Origin: Pontibacter ummariensis
GTDB taxonomy: Bacteria; Bacteroidota; Bacteroidia; Cytophagales; Hymenobacteraceae
Reading direction: 5' to 3'
Length of the DNA: 64,000 nucleotides
NCBI RefSeq assembly: GCF_900188175.1
Contig: NZ_FZOQ01000027.1
Location: 1 to 64,000 of the forward strand
The notes under the pieces are model-generated. The model did no database searches, was not told the DNA's origin, and saw only the letters and a list, made by a program, of their open reading frames with translations. The stretch's first letter is position 1; the number at the start of each line of letters is the position of its first letter. The translations under genes and the position numbers were made by a program. Positions 27,010 to 36,637 of this stretch are shown here, in pieces.

Positions 27010-27031
27010 TTGATATATATAGATTTATCAA
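27010..27031. promoter_or_regulatory. Inverted repeat upstream of feoAB
   Basis: TTGATA-N10-TATCAA in the 229-bp gap between murF-alr and feoA, about 126 bp before the feoA start. AT-rich, symmetric and in the right place for an iron-responsive operator, but it does not match a Fur or DtxR consensus that I can recall exactly. Confidence 0.35.
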
Positions 27032-27113
27032 TACATAAAGATGCTCACCTCCCTGCCCCCTGGAGCGTCTTTCTTTCATGAGCACTAGTTTGCCCACTCC
27101 CTGAAGCGTTTGC

Positions 27114-29579
27114 TTACTCTGAGAAGAACACGCGCTTTACGCGGGTACTCACATTCGTGAGGAGTTCGTAGGGAATCGTACCGATACGCTTGGCCAGTTC
27201 TACCAGGGTCAATTGCGGACCAAACACCACTGCCTCATCACCGGCTTTCACATCCACGCCTGTTACGTCTATCATGCACATGTCCATGCACACGTTCCCG
27301 ATCAGCGGGCAACGCTGCCCCTTGATCAGTACTTGCCCAACCCCGTTGCTGAAGCGGCGGTCATAGCCGTCGGCATACCCCACAGCAATCGTGGCGATCG
27401 TCTTGTCCTCATCGGCGATGCCTTTACGGCTGTACCCCACTGTTTCACCTTGCCTGATGCGCTTCACCTGCGAAACCGTGGTCTTTAGCATACTGACGGG
27501 GCGCAGGGCCTCCTGCTCTGCCCCGGTCGCCTCCACACCATACAAGCCAATCCCCAGCCGCACCATATCCAATTGATGCTCGGGAAAGCGCACAATGCCG
27601 GCTGAATTTAAGATATGCTTGATAACAGCGTAACCCAAACGGCTTTCCACTTCTGCAGCCAGCGTTCTGAAGGTGGCTATCTGGTGCTGTGAAAAATCGT
27701 TGTGCAGGGCTTCATCCGCACCGGCTAAATGACTAAAAGCACTTGCCACCTGTACTTGTGGGGCTTGCTGCAGCAGGGCAAACAAGGCTTCGAAGTCCTC
27801 GTGTACAAACCCCAGGCGGTGCATGCCGGTGTCCAGCTTCAGGTGTATTTTATACTGCCCCTCTCCTGCCGTCGCGGCCACAAAGGCCTGCAGCTGCTCC
27901 AACGAGTAGATTTCCGGCTCCAGGCTGTACTGCTGTAGCTTTCCGAAGCTATCGGGCGAAGGATTCATCACCATGATTGGCACCGAAATCCCATGCTCCC
28001 GCAGCATCACTCCTTCATCAACATAGGCTACGGCCAGGTAATCTACCTGATGAAATTGTAGAAGATTAGCTACCTCAAAACTGCCACTGCCGTAAGCAAA
28101 AGCCTTTACCATCACCATCAGCTTGGTATCAGGCGCCAGCTTAGAGCGGTAGTAGTTGAGGTTATGTACCAGGGCATCCAGGTTTACTTCCAGTACAGTG
28201 CCGTGCACTTTCTGCTGAAAGGCCTGTACGATCTTCTCAAACCCAAAGACACGCGCCCCTTTTACCAGGATCACCTCGTTCCGGAAGTCCCCTGCGTTAA
28301 ATTGTGTCAGAAAAGCGGCAGTGGTATCACAAAATGCGGCCGGGACCGCGAAAAGGCTGCTGTACTTGCTGATGGTTGGCCCAATAGCAATGAGCCGCTC
28401 CACACCCCGCGTCTGCAGTAGCCCTGCCACTTGCCTGTACAGTTGCTCCTCCGGTAAGCCCGACTCCAACAAGTCTGAGAGAATAACGGTACGGCGGCCG
28501 CGGCGCGGTTGGTTCATGAGCAGGTCCAGGGCAATGGCCAGACCGCCCAAGTCATTGTTGTAAGTATCGTCTATCAGGTAACAGCCGTTGATGGCCTCCT
28601 TCATCTCAAGGCGCATAGCCACAGGCTGCAGGCGGTCGAGACGGTCCTGGATCTCTGCCAGTGGTAAGCCTCTATAAAGCAGCAGCGCCAGGCAATGTAG
28701 GGCATTTTCCACAGAGGCCTCATCTGTAAAGGGGAGTGCCAGGCGCTGTTTCTCGCCTTTGTAGGTATAGACTACGATCGTTCTGTGCCCCGCTGTGGTA
28801 GTGGCCGTGATGCTTACATCCGCCTCTTTTTTCCTGGACCAGGTAAAAGCTTTTATCCCCTGCGCCTGCACAGCCTCATGTAGCGCATCATAGTCTGAGC
28901 AGTAGAACAGCTTTTCCACCCCTACAAACAGCTTCAGCTTCTCTTCCACCTTCTGCCGACGGGAGGAAAAGCCCTCATCGTGGGCAGTACCCACATTGGT
29001 GAAGATGCCTAAGGTGGGTTGGACAACAGAGTGAAGTTTCTCCATCTCGCCGGGCTGAGAAATACCGGCTTCAAACACTCCAAAGGTGTGATTCGCACTG
29101 ATCTGCCACACACTCAGAGGCACTCCCAACTGGGAATTATAGCTACGGGGGCTCTTTACCACTAACTCCTCCGGGCTCAGCAGCTGTGCCAGCCATTCCT
29201 TCACAATGGTTTTGCCATTACTACCCGTAATTCCCACAACAGGGATAGAGAACTGCGCCCTATGCCAGGCGGCCAGTTTTTGCAGAGCCTCTAAGCTATC
29301 CGACACTTGCAGGATGGTAGCCTCCGGGTATTGCTGAACCAGAGCCTCCCGCTCCCCCTCTTCTACCACAAAGGTCTTTACCCCTTGCCTGTAGAGCTGT
29401 GCCAGGTACTTATGCCCGTTATTGTACTTACCCCTGATGGCAAAAAACACCGTGCCCCATGACTGCGAAAGCTTTCGGCTGTCTGTTAACAAGTGCAACA
29501 CGGGCATGTTGTGCGCCTGCTGCAGTACCTGCCCGTGTACAATAGAAGCTAGTTCCTTAAAAGTGAGCATAGGGGTCAT
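27114..29579 (-). CDS. Bifunctional MurF ligase / alanine racemase
   Basis: Fusion of two consecutive steps of peptidoglycan precursor supply. The N-terminal MurF part (about 1-455) has the Mur ATP-binding site GITGSNGKT at 116-124 and DDTYNND (about 337-343) in place of the usual DDxYNANP-like motif. The C-terminal alanine racemase (about 460-821) has the PLP lysine K492 in MVKAFAYGSG, NSAGIVRF, RLGIGLYG and the GYSRKG tyrosine segment. Fused MurF-Alr is a known Bacteroidota trait. Starts at 29579 or at the ATG three codons on (29570). A TATCTTTG -7 box lies 15 bp upstream. Divergent from the RarD-like gene. Confidence 0.94.
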   Translation of the reverse strand: MTPMLTFKELASIVHGQVLQQAHNMPVLHLLTDSRKLSQSWGTVFFAIRGKYNNGHKYLAQLYRQGVKTFVVEEGEREALVQQYPEATILQVSDSLEALQKLAAWHRAQFSIPVVGITGSNGKTIVKEWLAQLLSPEELVVKSPRSYNSQLGVPLSVWQISANHTFGVFEAGISQPGEMEKLHSVVQPTLGIFTNVGTAHDEGFSSRRQKVEEKLKLFVGVEKLFYCSDYDALHEAVQAQGIKAFTWSRKKEADVSITATTTAGHRTIVVYTYKGEKQRLALPFTDEASVENALHCLALLLYRGLPLAEIQDRLDRLQPVAMRLEMKEAINGCYLIDDTYNNDLGGLAIALDLLMNQPRRGRRTVILSDLLESGLPEEQLYRQVAGLLQTRGVERLIAIGPTISKYSSLFAVPAAFCDTTAAFLTQFNAGDFRNEVILVKGARVFGFEKIVQAFQQKVHGTVLEVNLDALVHNLNYYRSKLAPDTKLMVMVKAFAYGSGSFEVANLLQFHQVDYLAVAYVDEGVMLREHGISVPIMVMNPSPDSFGKLQQYSLEPEIYSLEQLQAFVAATAGEGQYKIHLKLDTGMHRLGFVHEDFEALFALLQQAPQVQVASAFSHLAGADEALHNDFSQHQIATFRTLAAEVESRLGYAVIKHILNSAGIVRFPEHQLDMVRLGIGLYGVEATGAEQEALRPVSMLKTTVSQVKRIRQGETVGYSRKGIADEDKTIATIAVGYADGYDRRFSNGVGQVLIKGQRCPLIGNVCMDMCMIDVTGVDVKAGDEAVVFGPQLTLVELAKRIGTIPYELLTNVSTRVKRVFFSE

Positions 29580-29593
29580 ATAAATACGTGCTC

Positions 29594-29601
29594 CAAAGAT
29601 A
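29594..29601 (-). promoter_or_regulatory. -7 element of murF-alr (TATCTTTG)
   Basis: TATCTTTG on the minus strand fits TAnnTTTG and lies 14-22 nt before the ATG at 29579. A TTG at the -33 position is not present, so only one box is supported. Confidence 0.5.
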
Positions 29602-29702
29602 GCGCTTTGAGCAATGTGTTTAGAACTGAAACATATTAGCGCGGCCTTTGTCCGAGTGATTTTATTCTGCCCGCCAGCACCTTATCCCAGGCGACAATTC
29701 TG

Positions 29703-29710
29703 TACTTTTG
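29703..29710 (+). promoter_or_regulatory. -7 element of the rarD-like gene (TACTTTTG)
   Basis: TACTTTTG matches TAnnTTTG 23 nt before the ATG at 29734. No TTG at -33. Confidence 0.5.
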
Positions 29711-29733
29711 CGCAATTTTACTTTTACCTGACA

Positions 29734-30684
29734 ATGGAAACCACAAACACAAAGCCATATTATGCAGCAGGGCTGAGCGCCTTTGTTATCTGGGGCTTTA
29801 TCCCCTTTCCGCTCAAGGCACTGGCGGCTTATCCCAGCGGGCAGATCCTGTACTTTCGGGTGATGTTCTCTGTTGCCCTGCTGTTACTAATCTCGTTCAT
29901 CTTCCGCAGAAAGCAGGTACAGCAAACGCTGACGCAGCTAAAGAAATCCGAACCTGCCGAAAAACGCCTGTTCATCACCTATACGCTGCTGGGAGGAATG
30001 CTACTCACCGTTAACTGGCTCACGTTTATCTACGTGATCAACCACATCAATATTCAAACGGGCTCTTTCTCTTATCTGCTATGCCCTATCCTGACGGCGG
30101 TGCTGGGCTTTTTGTTACTGAAAGAAGAGCTCAGGGCAAACCAGTGGCTGGCAATCGTGCTAAGTGCCCTAAGCTGTGTGCTGGTTGGCTCCGGTGAGGT
30201 CACCAGCTTACTATTTAGCCTGCTGATTGCACTCAGCTACGCTTTTTACCTGATCACACAGCGCCTTCTCAAAGCATATGACAAGATTGTGCTGCTAACC
30301 CTGCAACTGCTCCTCTCTATTACCCTGATAGGCCCTTTTTATGCTTATTTTAAAGGTGACAGTACCGTGGCCCTGGGCACGCACTTCTTTTTAAGCATAA
30401 CTTTGTTAAGCGCTGGTTTTACAGTGCTTCCCCTCTTCCTGAACCTGTTTGCCCTGAAGGAGCTAACCTCTGGCACAATTGGTATCCTGATGTACATCAA
30501 CCCCATCCTCAACTTCGTGATGGCTTTCCTGTATTTTAACGAACAGACGACACCGACCAAAATGCTGGCCTACCTGCTCATTTTTATCTCGGTGATCATA
30601 TACAACCTGAACCTGAAAGGGCGCAAGAAACGGGGTAATGGCATAGTGATTCCACCCGTAGGCACTACGGCTATTGTAAAGTAA
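29734..30684 (+). CDS. EamA-family transporter, RarD-like
   Basis: Ten-helix DMT-superfamily inner-membrane permease of the RarD type: FVIWGFIPFPLKALAAYPSGQILYFRV at the N-terminus, VNWLTFIYVINHINIQTGSFSYLLCPILTAVLGF in the middle, and a second EamA half starting around residue 150. RarD is annotated as a chloramphenicol-sensitivity protein but its substrate is unknown. The ATG at 29734 (METTNTKPYYAAG) is chosen because the upstream 40 codons include the promoter. Ends within a bidirectional terminator. Confidence 0.88.
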   Translation: METTNTKPYYAAGLSAFVIWGFIPFPLKALAAYPSGQILYFRVMFSVALLLLISFIFRRKQVQQTLTQLKKSEPAEKRLFITYTLLGGMLLTVNWLTFIYVINHINIQTGSFSYLLCPILTAVLGFLLLKEELRANQWLAIVLSALSCVLVGSGEVTSLLFSLLIALSYAFYLITQRLLKAYDKIVLLTLQLLLSITLIGPFYAYFKGDSTVALGTHFFLSITLLSAGFTVLPLFLNLFALKELTSGTIGILMYINPILNFVMAFLYFNEQTTPTKMLAYLLIFISVIIYNLNLKGRKKRGNGIVIPPVGTTAIVK

Positions 30685-30718
30685 AAAGAGCCTCCCTTAA
30701 ACAAGGGAGGCTCTTTTT
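30683..30718 (+). terminator. Bidirectional terminator between rarD-like and lipoprotein genes
   Basis: A 16-bp perfect stem (30683-30698 with 30703-30718), AAAC loop, A run on one side and T run on the other. The stop codon of the rarD-like gene lies inside the stem. It serves both convergent genes. Confidence 0.9.
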
Positions 30719-30734
30719 GTATGCTCTCGCAGTT

Positions 30735-31088
30735 TTATGTGCCATCAATGTCCCGGTTCGTAGGTGCTGAGATCTCTGGCCGCTGATTCGGGTTTTCTTC
30801 CAGCTGCTTTTGAATATCCAGCTGGTGCATTCGTCGTGCGGCCGTATCCACGTTGGAAGGTAAGTCCCCAAACTGGTCAGCCTGCTCGGCAGTCACGGCA
30901 GTATCCCCGATCGCAGCCGGACGCGGCTCCATCAGGTGTTCAGCATCTGTCTTGTCTACAATCGCTTCTGAGGTACTGGTATCATCAATCGGATCTGTCG
31001 CGGGCCTTTCGCCATTGCAACCAAACCCCAGGACAGCAGCAAACAGTACCGCTAGCCCTGTTTTGAATATATTCGTTATATTTTTCAT
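30735..31088 (-). CDS. Small acidic lipoprotein of unknown function
   Basis: Lipoprotein signal peptide with lipobox GFGC (C24 counted from the ATG at 31088; an ATG at 31100 would add four residues). The mature chain of about 94 residues is acidic, rich in Asp/Glu/Thr/Ala/Pro, lacks hydrophobic core segments and is probably disordered. It contains PRPAAIGDTAVTAEQADQFG but no domain I recognise. A similar short acidic lipoprotein is at 47343-47660. Convergent with the rarD-like gene. Confidence 0.65.
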   Translation of the reverse strand: MKNITNIFKTGLAVLFAAVLGFGCNGERPATDPIDDTSTSEAIVDKTDAEHLMEPRPAAIGDTAVTAEQADQFGDLPSNVDTAARRMHQLDIQKQLEENPNQRPEISAPTNRDIDGT

Positions 31089-31314
31089 GTCTGTTTTCAT
31101 TTAATTCCTAGGCTATTTTAAACGTCTACAGTCCTAATAGGTTATTCAGAAGGAGCAGCTACTACCCTGACACTGAAGCAAAACAGTCTATCACTTACAA
31201 GAAAACAAACAGAAAGCAGTGCTATTTCCAGGTTCTACCGGGCTAACCTCTAAATTGTACTGGCTGGAGCACAGGCTGCATACCGTTTAACTCTCTGAAA
31301 AGAATTAGCGGTTT

Positions 31315-33951
31315 TTAGAAGCCTAGCCCAACTGTAAATCCTGTTCTTGCCTTATTGCCTTCCTGGAAAGAGGTAACAAAATCAACCCGGATCACTTTAA
31401 AGATGTGTTCTATCCCCAGGCCCAGCTCCAGGTAGTTCCGCGACTCCACCGTGTGCAGGTAATTCAGACTCACAACCTCCTGCCACTTTAAGCGCCTAAA
31501 CAGGGGCACCTTGTTAAACAGGAAGCCATTGAAATGATGCTCGTAGTGCGCCTCCAGGTATCGGTTGTTGGTGCTGTAGCGGTAGTAATCCAGTAGCTGA
31601 AAGCCCTCATACACACCGGCAAACAACGTCCGGTTGCCATTAAAGTGCTTATAGTCCATCAGCCGCATGTTCTCCTTGCCCCACCATAAAGCACCCAGTA
31701 CGCTATACTTGCTACGCCCCAGCAGCCCCATGCTTACCTCGTCGCCTATACTCAGCCCGGCTGTACTATACTGTACGTCTCCCCCTAAGGCCTTTACTCC
31801 CCCGCGGTAACTCAGCGTAAAAGTTGGGTATTTAGAGCCAAGGTTTATTTTATCATCCGGGCGGGTAATGTAACGTTGCCCCGGCTTAAAGCTAAGGGCT
31901 GCCGTTAAGGTCAGGGCCTCATGCTGAGCGAAAGCGGCATCTTTCAGTTCAGCATTGACTGGCACATTAGAGGTAAAGCGGCTTTCCTCATCCTCCCGAT
32001 CACGGAAAGTAAAGAGGTTGGTATTGTCTAATGGCATACGGTGGGCATAATCCACGCCGGCATTCAACACCAGGTCATTCCAGGGCTCGCTCCGGTAACT
32101 AAGGCTTGCAAAGTCCCGCTGATACAGCTTCATGAAGTTGTACCCTCCCAACAAGGTATAAGCGGTATTCACAAAAGGAGAGATGGGATCCAGGTTGTTG
32201 ATCTGGTAGACATAACGCCCGCCCTCTACCGAGATCCTGCTGTTCTTAAAAGGATCATAGCTATAACTTAGCTTTAGCTTCGCATTGAGCTTTTCGTTGG
32301 AAAAACCATACCGCACCGCTGGCTCGATGACATAATAGCGCCTGTCTTCGAACCGTTGGATGTAGTCCACCCGCACGTCGGCCACCACGCCCTCTACGGT
32401 ATTAAACTGCAGAACACTGGGACCGCCTCGTAAATTCAGGATTGGATCGAAGTGGAAGAACCTTTTCTGATAAGTATTGGAGTAGGTGTAGCCCCCGAGC
32501 AAGAAATTACCGATAGAGGGTTTATTTCGCACCCGGTCCACCGAGTCCTGGTAAACCCGCGAGCTCTTGATTACCTCCAGGCTATCTTTCAGGTGATAAT
32601 CTGCCACTTCCTCTTGTGTGAGGGGCACAGGCCTTACCGAGGCCCAGTAAGCCGAGTCGCGCGTGTTGGCCTCGGCATCCACCACCAGAATCTCCTTACT
32701 AAACAGTTTGTCGTCGTGAATAGGCTTTTCCTCTTCCGGTGCTATTTCCTCCGGCTCCACCAATTCCACTTTAGGCTTTCGGGAAGGCTTCGCTGCTACT
32801 GCCATAGCCTTCTCCCTCTCTTCCGGCTCCGGCTCTATTTCCACTAGTTTAGGAGGCCTGGCATAGGCGGGCTGCACTTTGTAGTTAGAGTACACCCCCA
32901 TCGCATAGCCGCCTCCCTTAAAACCGAGCCCCTCGGCCTCGAAGCTAAACTTTTGTGACACGGGCAGCCATACGTGACCAGCCACCGGCTCATATACCTG
33001 TCGTACACGTATCCAATCCACAAACTCAATACCCGCACTTTTCGATAGCCGCAGGTCCGTGCTGTGAATACGCCAGGAATTATCCACAATGTAAATGTAG
33101 CCAGAGAACACAGGATCATTCTTCCGGCGGGGGATTACCTTGATCTTGTTGACCGTACGCCCGTTCTCCTCAAAAGCGCCCTGGTACTCAAAGCGGTAAA
33201 AGAAAAGGGCGTTGCCAGCCAGAGGGGACACAAAGCCCCGCTCACTCAGCCCCTCCACCTTCAGTAGGTTATCATAAAAGCTGATGTTCATTTCAGAGGC
33301 CTGGTTAAAGCTAAAGCCCTTTTTCTGGCCGCTTACCTTACTCGAAATAATGCGTTCGTTTATCTTGTTCGGTCGCTTAAAGTGCAGTTCCGATACCGAC
33401 TCTGATAGGTACACGATGCCCGTATCCACGTCCACTACCCGTATACCTAGTACTTTTGGGGGTACTTTATCCAGGCGGTACACCCCTTTCATGTATACAC
33501 GGGCACTCCAGGCCTTTGCTTCGTTTTGATGGTACTTGCGCAGCCGGATGGCATTCCGCATAATGGCATAAGCAGGGTCTTCATCGGCCGCACGCACGAC
33601 TACCTCATTTAGCTTCAGTACCTCTGGCTGTAGCTGCACATCCAGTTCCTGTACTCCCTCCTCTACCGTAACCGTCTTTGTGCTGGCACGGTAACCCACA
33701 TACTTAAACTCCAGGGTATAAGTGCCGGGGCTAAGCTGCAATTGGTAAAACCCCTCCTCATTAGAGGCTGTACCACTGGCAGTCTCCTTGATGTAAATGC
33801 TGGCAAAAGGCAAGCCCTTTCCGTTTTCATCCGTGATACGCCCACGCACGACACCTGCCACAGAAAGCAGAGGGAGGAGGAGCAACAAGGTGAGCAAGGA
33901 ACAAAGACGCAGGTGAGAGCGTGTTCTTTGGCTAAAGAATATTGGTAACAT
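31315..33951 (-). CDS. DUF5686 outer-membrane protein with carboxypeptidase-like domain
   Basis: Large (878 aa) surface or outer-membrane protein. After a signal peptide (about 1-32) comes a CarboxypepD_reg-like beta sandwich (about 34-115: VVRGRITDENGKGLPFASIYIKE to VTVEEGVQELDVQLQPEVLKLNEVVV). The DUF5686 body follows (EDPAYAIMRNAIRLRKYHQNEAKAWSARVYMKGVYRL). A C-terminal barrel-like half (about 530-878) ends in aromatic FTVGLGF. A Pro/Glu/Lys-rich linker lies around 380-415. Such proteins are widespread in Bacteroidota and of unknown function; by layout they resemble TonB-independent outer-membrane proteins. Transcribed alone. Confidence 0.88.
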   Translation of the reverse strand: MLPIFFSQRTRSHLRLCSLLTLLLLLPLLSVAGVVRGRITDENGKGLPFASIYIKETASGTASNEEGFYQLQLSPGTYTLEFKYVGYRASTKTVTVEEGVQELDVQLQPEVLKLNEVVVRAADEDPAYAIMRNAIRLRKYHQNEAKAWSARVYMKGVYRLDKVPPKVLGIRVVDVDTGIVYLSESVSELHFKRPNKINERIISSKVSGQKKGFSFNQASEMNISFYDNLLKVEGLSERGFVSPLAGNALFFYRFEYQGAFEENGRTVNKIKVIPRRKNDPVFSGYIYIVDNSWRIHSTDLRLSKSAGIEFVDWIRVRQVYEPVAGHVWLPVSQKFSFEAEGLGFKGGGYAMGVYSNYKVQPAYARPPKLVEIEPEPEEREKAMAVAAKPSRKPKVELVEPEEIAPEEEKPIHDDKLFSKEILVVDAEANTRDSAYWASVRPVPLTQEEVADYHLKDSLEVIKSSRVYQDSVDRVRNKPSIGNFLLGGYTYSNTYQKRFFHFDPILNLRGGPSVLQFNTVEGVVADVRVDYIQRFEDRRYYVIEPAVRYGFSNEKLNAKLKLSYSYDPFKNSRISVEGGRYVYQINNLDPISPFVNTAYTLLGGYNFMKLYQRDFASLSYRSEPWNDLVLNAGVDYAHRMPLDNTNLFTFRDREDEESRFTSNVPVNAELKDAAFAQHEALTLTAALSFKPGQRYITRPDDKINLGSKYPTFTLSYRGGVKALGGDVQYSTAGLSIGDEVSMGLLGRSKYSVLGALWWGKENMRLMDYKHFNGNRTLFAGVYEGFQLLDYYRYSTNNRYLEAHYEHHFNGFLFNKVPLFRRLKWQEVVSLNYLHTVESRNYLELGLGIEHIFKVIRVDFVTSFQEGNKARTGFTVGLGF

Positions 33952-34022
33952 ACCAGACTAACGCATAAAGCAGCACAAAACGTTTAATGCTGAGGCATTT
34001 ATACAAGATAGTAATTTTGCTA

Positions 34023-34913
34023 TTACTTACCGGCTTTCTCAACAGGCACTGCGGCCCTGGCTGCGGCGGCCTTCTTCATCAGTCTGTTCTTATAGCGTAC
34101 ATTTAAAATTACTCCCACCAGCACCAAGGCCATTCCGGTATATGTCCAGATGTCGAATACCTCTCCAAACATGAAATACCCAAACAACAGGGCGTAGACA
34201 ATACCAATGTACGTAAGGTTAGCCACCTTCGAAATCTCCTCTGCCTGGTACGACAGAGTCATGTAGTACTGCCCAAGCTGTGTGAGTATACCTACCAACA
34301 GCAGAATAGCCCAGTCCCACCCTTCCGGCTGCACCCAATGGAACAGGGAGTAAACTCCTACCACGGGCAGGGTAACAAGCGGAAAATAGAAGATAATAAC
34401 CAAGGGGTGCTCTTTGGTGTTAAGCTTCCGGACAATGGTATAGGCCACGCCTGTAAAGACAGAACTCAGCACGCCTATCCACAGGTAAAAGGTATCGACG
34501 TTTGTCTCCACTCCCTCTATGACTAATATGCCGGCAAAAGACAGCAGAAAAAAGACCCATTGCCAGGGCTTGACCCGCTCTTTTACGACAAAGATTCCCA
34601 GGATCGTGGTAAAGATTGGAGACATATATTGCACCGTGGCTGCCGTAGCCAGCGGAATATTTTGCAGGGTATTGAAGAACAGGACAAGCGCCACGGCCCC
34701 AAAAGCCCCGCGCGCCAACAGCCACTTCCGGTTATTCCCCCACACGCTCACACTCGCTCTGCGCAGGAAAGCATAGCTCATGACCAGTGAAATTACAGAG
34801 CGAAACACGATTACCTCCGTAGCCGGAATGTGTGGCACCAACTTCACGCACACCTGCATCAACGAGAAGAAGAGCGTCGAGAGCAGCATGTACTTTACCC
34901 CTTTTGATAACAT
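34023..34913 (-). CDS. DMT-superfamily (EamA) transporter
   Basis: Ten-helix inner-membrane permease with two EamA repeats (about 5-135 and 145-275). The start is YMLLSTLFFSLMQVCVKLVPHIPATEVIVFRSVISL, and PIFTTILGIFVVKERVKPWQW closes the first repeat. The C-terminus is basic, then Ala-rich. Related to S-adenosylmethionine/purine-type DMT exporters in general form only; the substrate is unknown. Divergent from recX across 242 bp. Confidence 0.88.
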   Translation of the reverse strand: MLSKGVKYMLLSTLFFSLMQVCVKLVPHIPATEVIVFRSVISLVMSYAFLRRASVSVWGNNRKWLLARGAFGAVALVLFFNTLQNIPLATAATVQYMSPIFTTILGIFVVKERVKPWQWVFFLLSFAGILVIEGVETNVDTFYLWIGVLSSVFTGVAYTIVRKLNTKEHPLVIIFYFPLVTLPVVGVYSLFHWVQPEGWDWAILLLVGILTQLGQYYMTLSYQAEEISKVANLTYIGIVYALLFGYFMFGEVFDIWTYTGMALVLVGVILNVRYKNRLMKKAAAARAAVPVEKAGK

Positions 34914-35155
34914 AAGCTCAAATTGTTTTCACTACAAAGGTCCGGCTTTATGCCGTAGGAAAGAAGTAATTTAGAGATTAGGTTGAAGCGGGGGGCGGGG
35001 AAGAGTTACTTCAGGCAAGGCTAGCGCAGAAAACCAGCGGCGAAAAAGCGTGTAAACAGGCCTTCTTTCCCTCTTTCCTTGCTTATTTTTATACCCTGTG
35101 CAAGGCAGAACTCACCACTGCTGCGTAGTGTCTACAGTAGAGAAACGAACAGTAT

Positions 35156-35641
35156 ATGTTGGAGCGACAGAAAAAACAGAAGTCTTATACCCCGAAGGAA
35201 GCTTTGATAAAAGCGGCTGCTTATTGTGCCTACCAGGACCGCACGCAGCAGGAGGTGCGCGATAAGCTGTACTCTTATGGCCTGGAGCCTGATGACGTGG
35301 AAGAGCTGATCGTGCGCCTGAGCCAGGAGAAGCTAATCGACGAAGAGCGCTATGCCCAGTCTTATGTACGGGGTAAGTATGGCCTGAAAAAGTGGGGCCG
35401 CCGCAAGATCATGCAGGGGCTTAAAAGCAAGGGCATCTCGGACTACTGCATCAAGCAAGGCATGAAGGAAATTGACCCGGAGGCCTATGAGCAAAACCTG
35501 CTACAGCTACTAGAGAAGAAAGATGCTTCCGAAAAGGAAAAAAATCCTTTCCTGCGCCGCCAAAAATTAAGCTACTACCTGATGAGCAAGGGCTATGAGA
35601 ATGATCTCATTCAGGACGCTTTGAAGGGGCTGGAGTCATAA
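35156..35641 (+). CDS. recX: Regulatory protein RecX
   Basis: Binds RecA filaments and modulates recombinase activity. Three-helix repeat arrangement with family segments TPKEALIKAAAYCAYQDRTQQEVRDKL, LIDEERYAQSYVRGKYGLKKWGRRKI and the terminal GYENDLIQDAL. 161 aa is normal. No recA is nearby. Convergent with the DUF4230 gene. Confidence 0.92.
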   Translation: MLERQKKQKSYTPKEALIKAAAYCAYQDRTQQEVRDKLYSYGLEPDDVEELIVRLSQEKLIDEERYAQSYVRGKYGLKKWGRRKIMQGLKSKGISDYCIKQGMKEIDPEAYEQNLLQLLEKKDASEKEKNPFLRRQKLSYYLMSKGYENDLIQDALKGLES

Positions 35642-35648
35642 CACAGAC

Positions 35649-35728
35649 AAAAGACAGTTAGAGAATGGATGAAAGGCTCGCCATAAGTATAAAAAAGGAA
35701 GCTCTAAATGTCCATTCCTTTGTCTTTT
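35649..35728. terminator. Possible bidirectional terminator between recX and DUF4230 gene
   Basis: AAAAGACA and GAATGGA (35649-35669) are exact complements of TCCATTC and TGTCTTTT (35711-35728), with a 41-nt loop and a small internal loop. Symmetric A and T ends fit a shared terminator for convergent genes, but the loop is long. Confidence 0.4.
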
Positions 35729-35749
35729 ATCTTCCTCCTTTGTCTAGCA

Positions 35750-36385
35750 TTAACGCTTTGGCGGCAGTTCGGGGTTCTGGATTTTCCGCTGTGGTACCAG
35801 CACAACACGACGGCCAGTGATCTCCTCGAGCATAGGCTTAAGCACCTTCTCAGCGTTCACCTGCGTTTGGCGCAGAATACCAGAGTTCAGGGCAGCCTTC
35901 TTTACGTTTTGCTCAGCGTACTGAAAGCTTTCCTCCACTAGCTCCGCATCCTGAAAATAGGTGTTTTCCTTAGAGAACACTTTAGATTTGCTGTGATCTA
36001 CTTTATAGTAGCATATCTCGGGCTCTGGCAAAGCTACCTGTACAACAGAGTCCCCCTGAATTTGAATATCGGAAGGGCTTACTTTCGAAAAATCCACACA
36101 CCCTACTGCCTCTCCCGATACGATCAGAACAATTTTAGAATTTGGGATCCAGCGCGAAACGTTCTTCTCGTACTCCACTACGTCTTTAAAATTATACCGC
36201 ACCAACTCCATCCGTCCCAAGTCCTCCACAGAGGTTAGAACCGTATTATAGTTCAGCACCACTTCCGGCACTTTCTCCTCCTCCGGCTTTTTAAACCAAT
36301 CATCATATGTGCGCCAAAAGAAGATGCCTGCCGCCAGAATAATGATCCAGGGAACAAGCCTAAAAAAAAGTCGGAGTAGAGGCAT
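35750..36385 (-). CDS. DUF4230 membrane-anchored protein
   Basis: One N-terminal membrane helix (about 8-24: FRLVPWIIILAAGIFFW), then an extracytoplasmic DUF4230 domain. The domain holds LGRMELVRYNFKDVVEYEK, KIVLIVSGEAVGCVDFSKV, and a C-terminal helix with ALNSGILRQTQVNAEKVLKPMLEEITG. The family is common in bacteria and its function is unknown. The 252-bp gap upstream holds no recognisable promoter. Confidence 0.85.
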   Translation of the reverse strand: MPLLRLFFRLVPWIIILAAGIFFWRTYDDWFKKPEEEKVPEVVLNYNTVLTSVEDLGRMELVRYNFKDVVEYEKNVSRWIPNSKIVLIVSGEAVGCVDFSKVSPSDIQIQGDSVVQVALPEPEICYYKVDHSKSKVFSKENTYFQDAELVEESFQYAEQNVKKAALNSGILRQTQVNAEKVLKPMLEEITGRRVVLVPQRKIQNPELPPKR

Positions 36386-36637
36386 TAGCTTAAAGGAGTA
36401 TTGCTAGATATTAGAGTTTTCATACTTGTAGTATGCTACCTCAACAAGCATCGGGCTCAATAAGTTACAATACCCTGTACCCTTGCAATGAACTTTGTTC
36501 GTTTGGCAACGTGCCCTTACGCGTTCTGCTCCTGCAAAGGGGTACTGGGCTTTAAAAGAATAACAATAGTTATACCAGTTGTAAAGCCATTCTAGCAAAG
36601 GCAGTGCTAGGCCTTTTAAAGCTTTAAAATTTACCTG

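Noticed and set aside
36404..36598. 64-codon minus-strand frame between DUF4230 and the deaminase gene
   Set aside because: Translation is rich in Tyr/Cys/Asn with no motif and no promoter.
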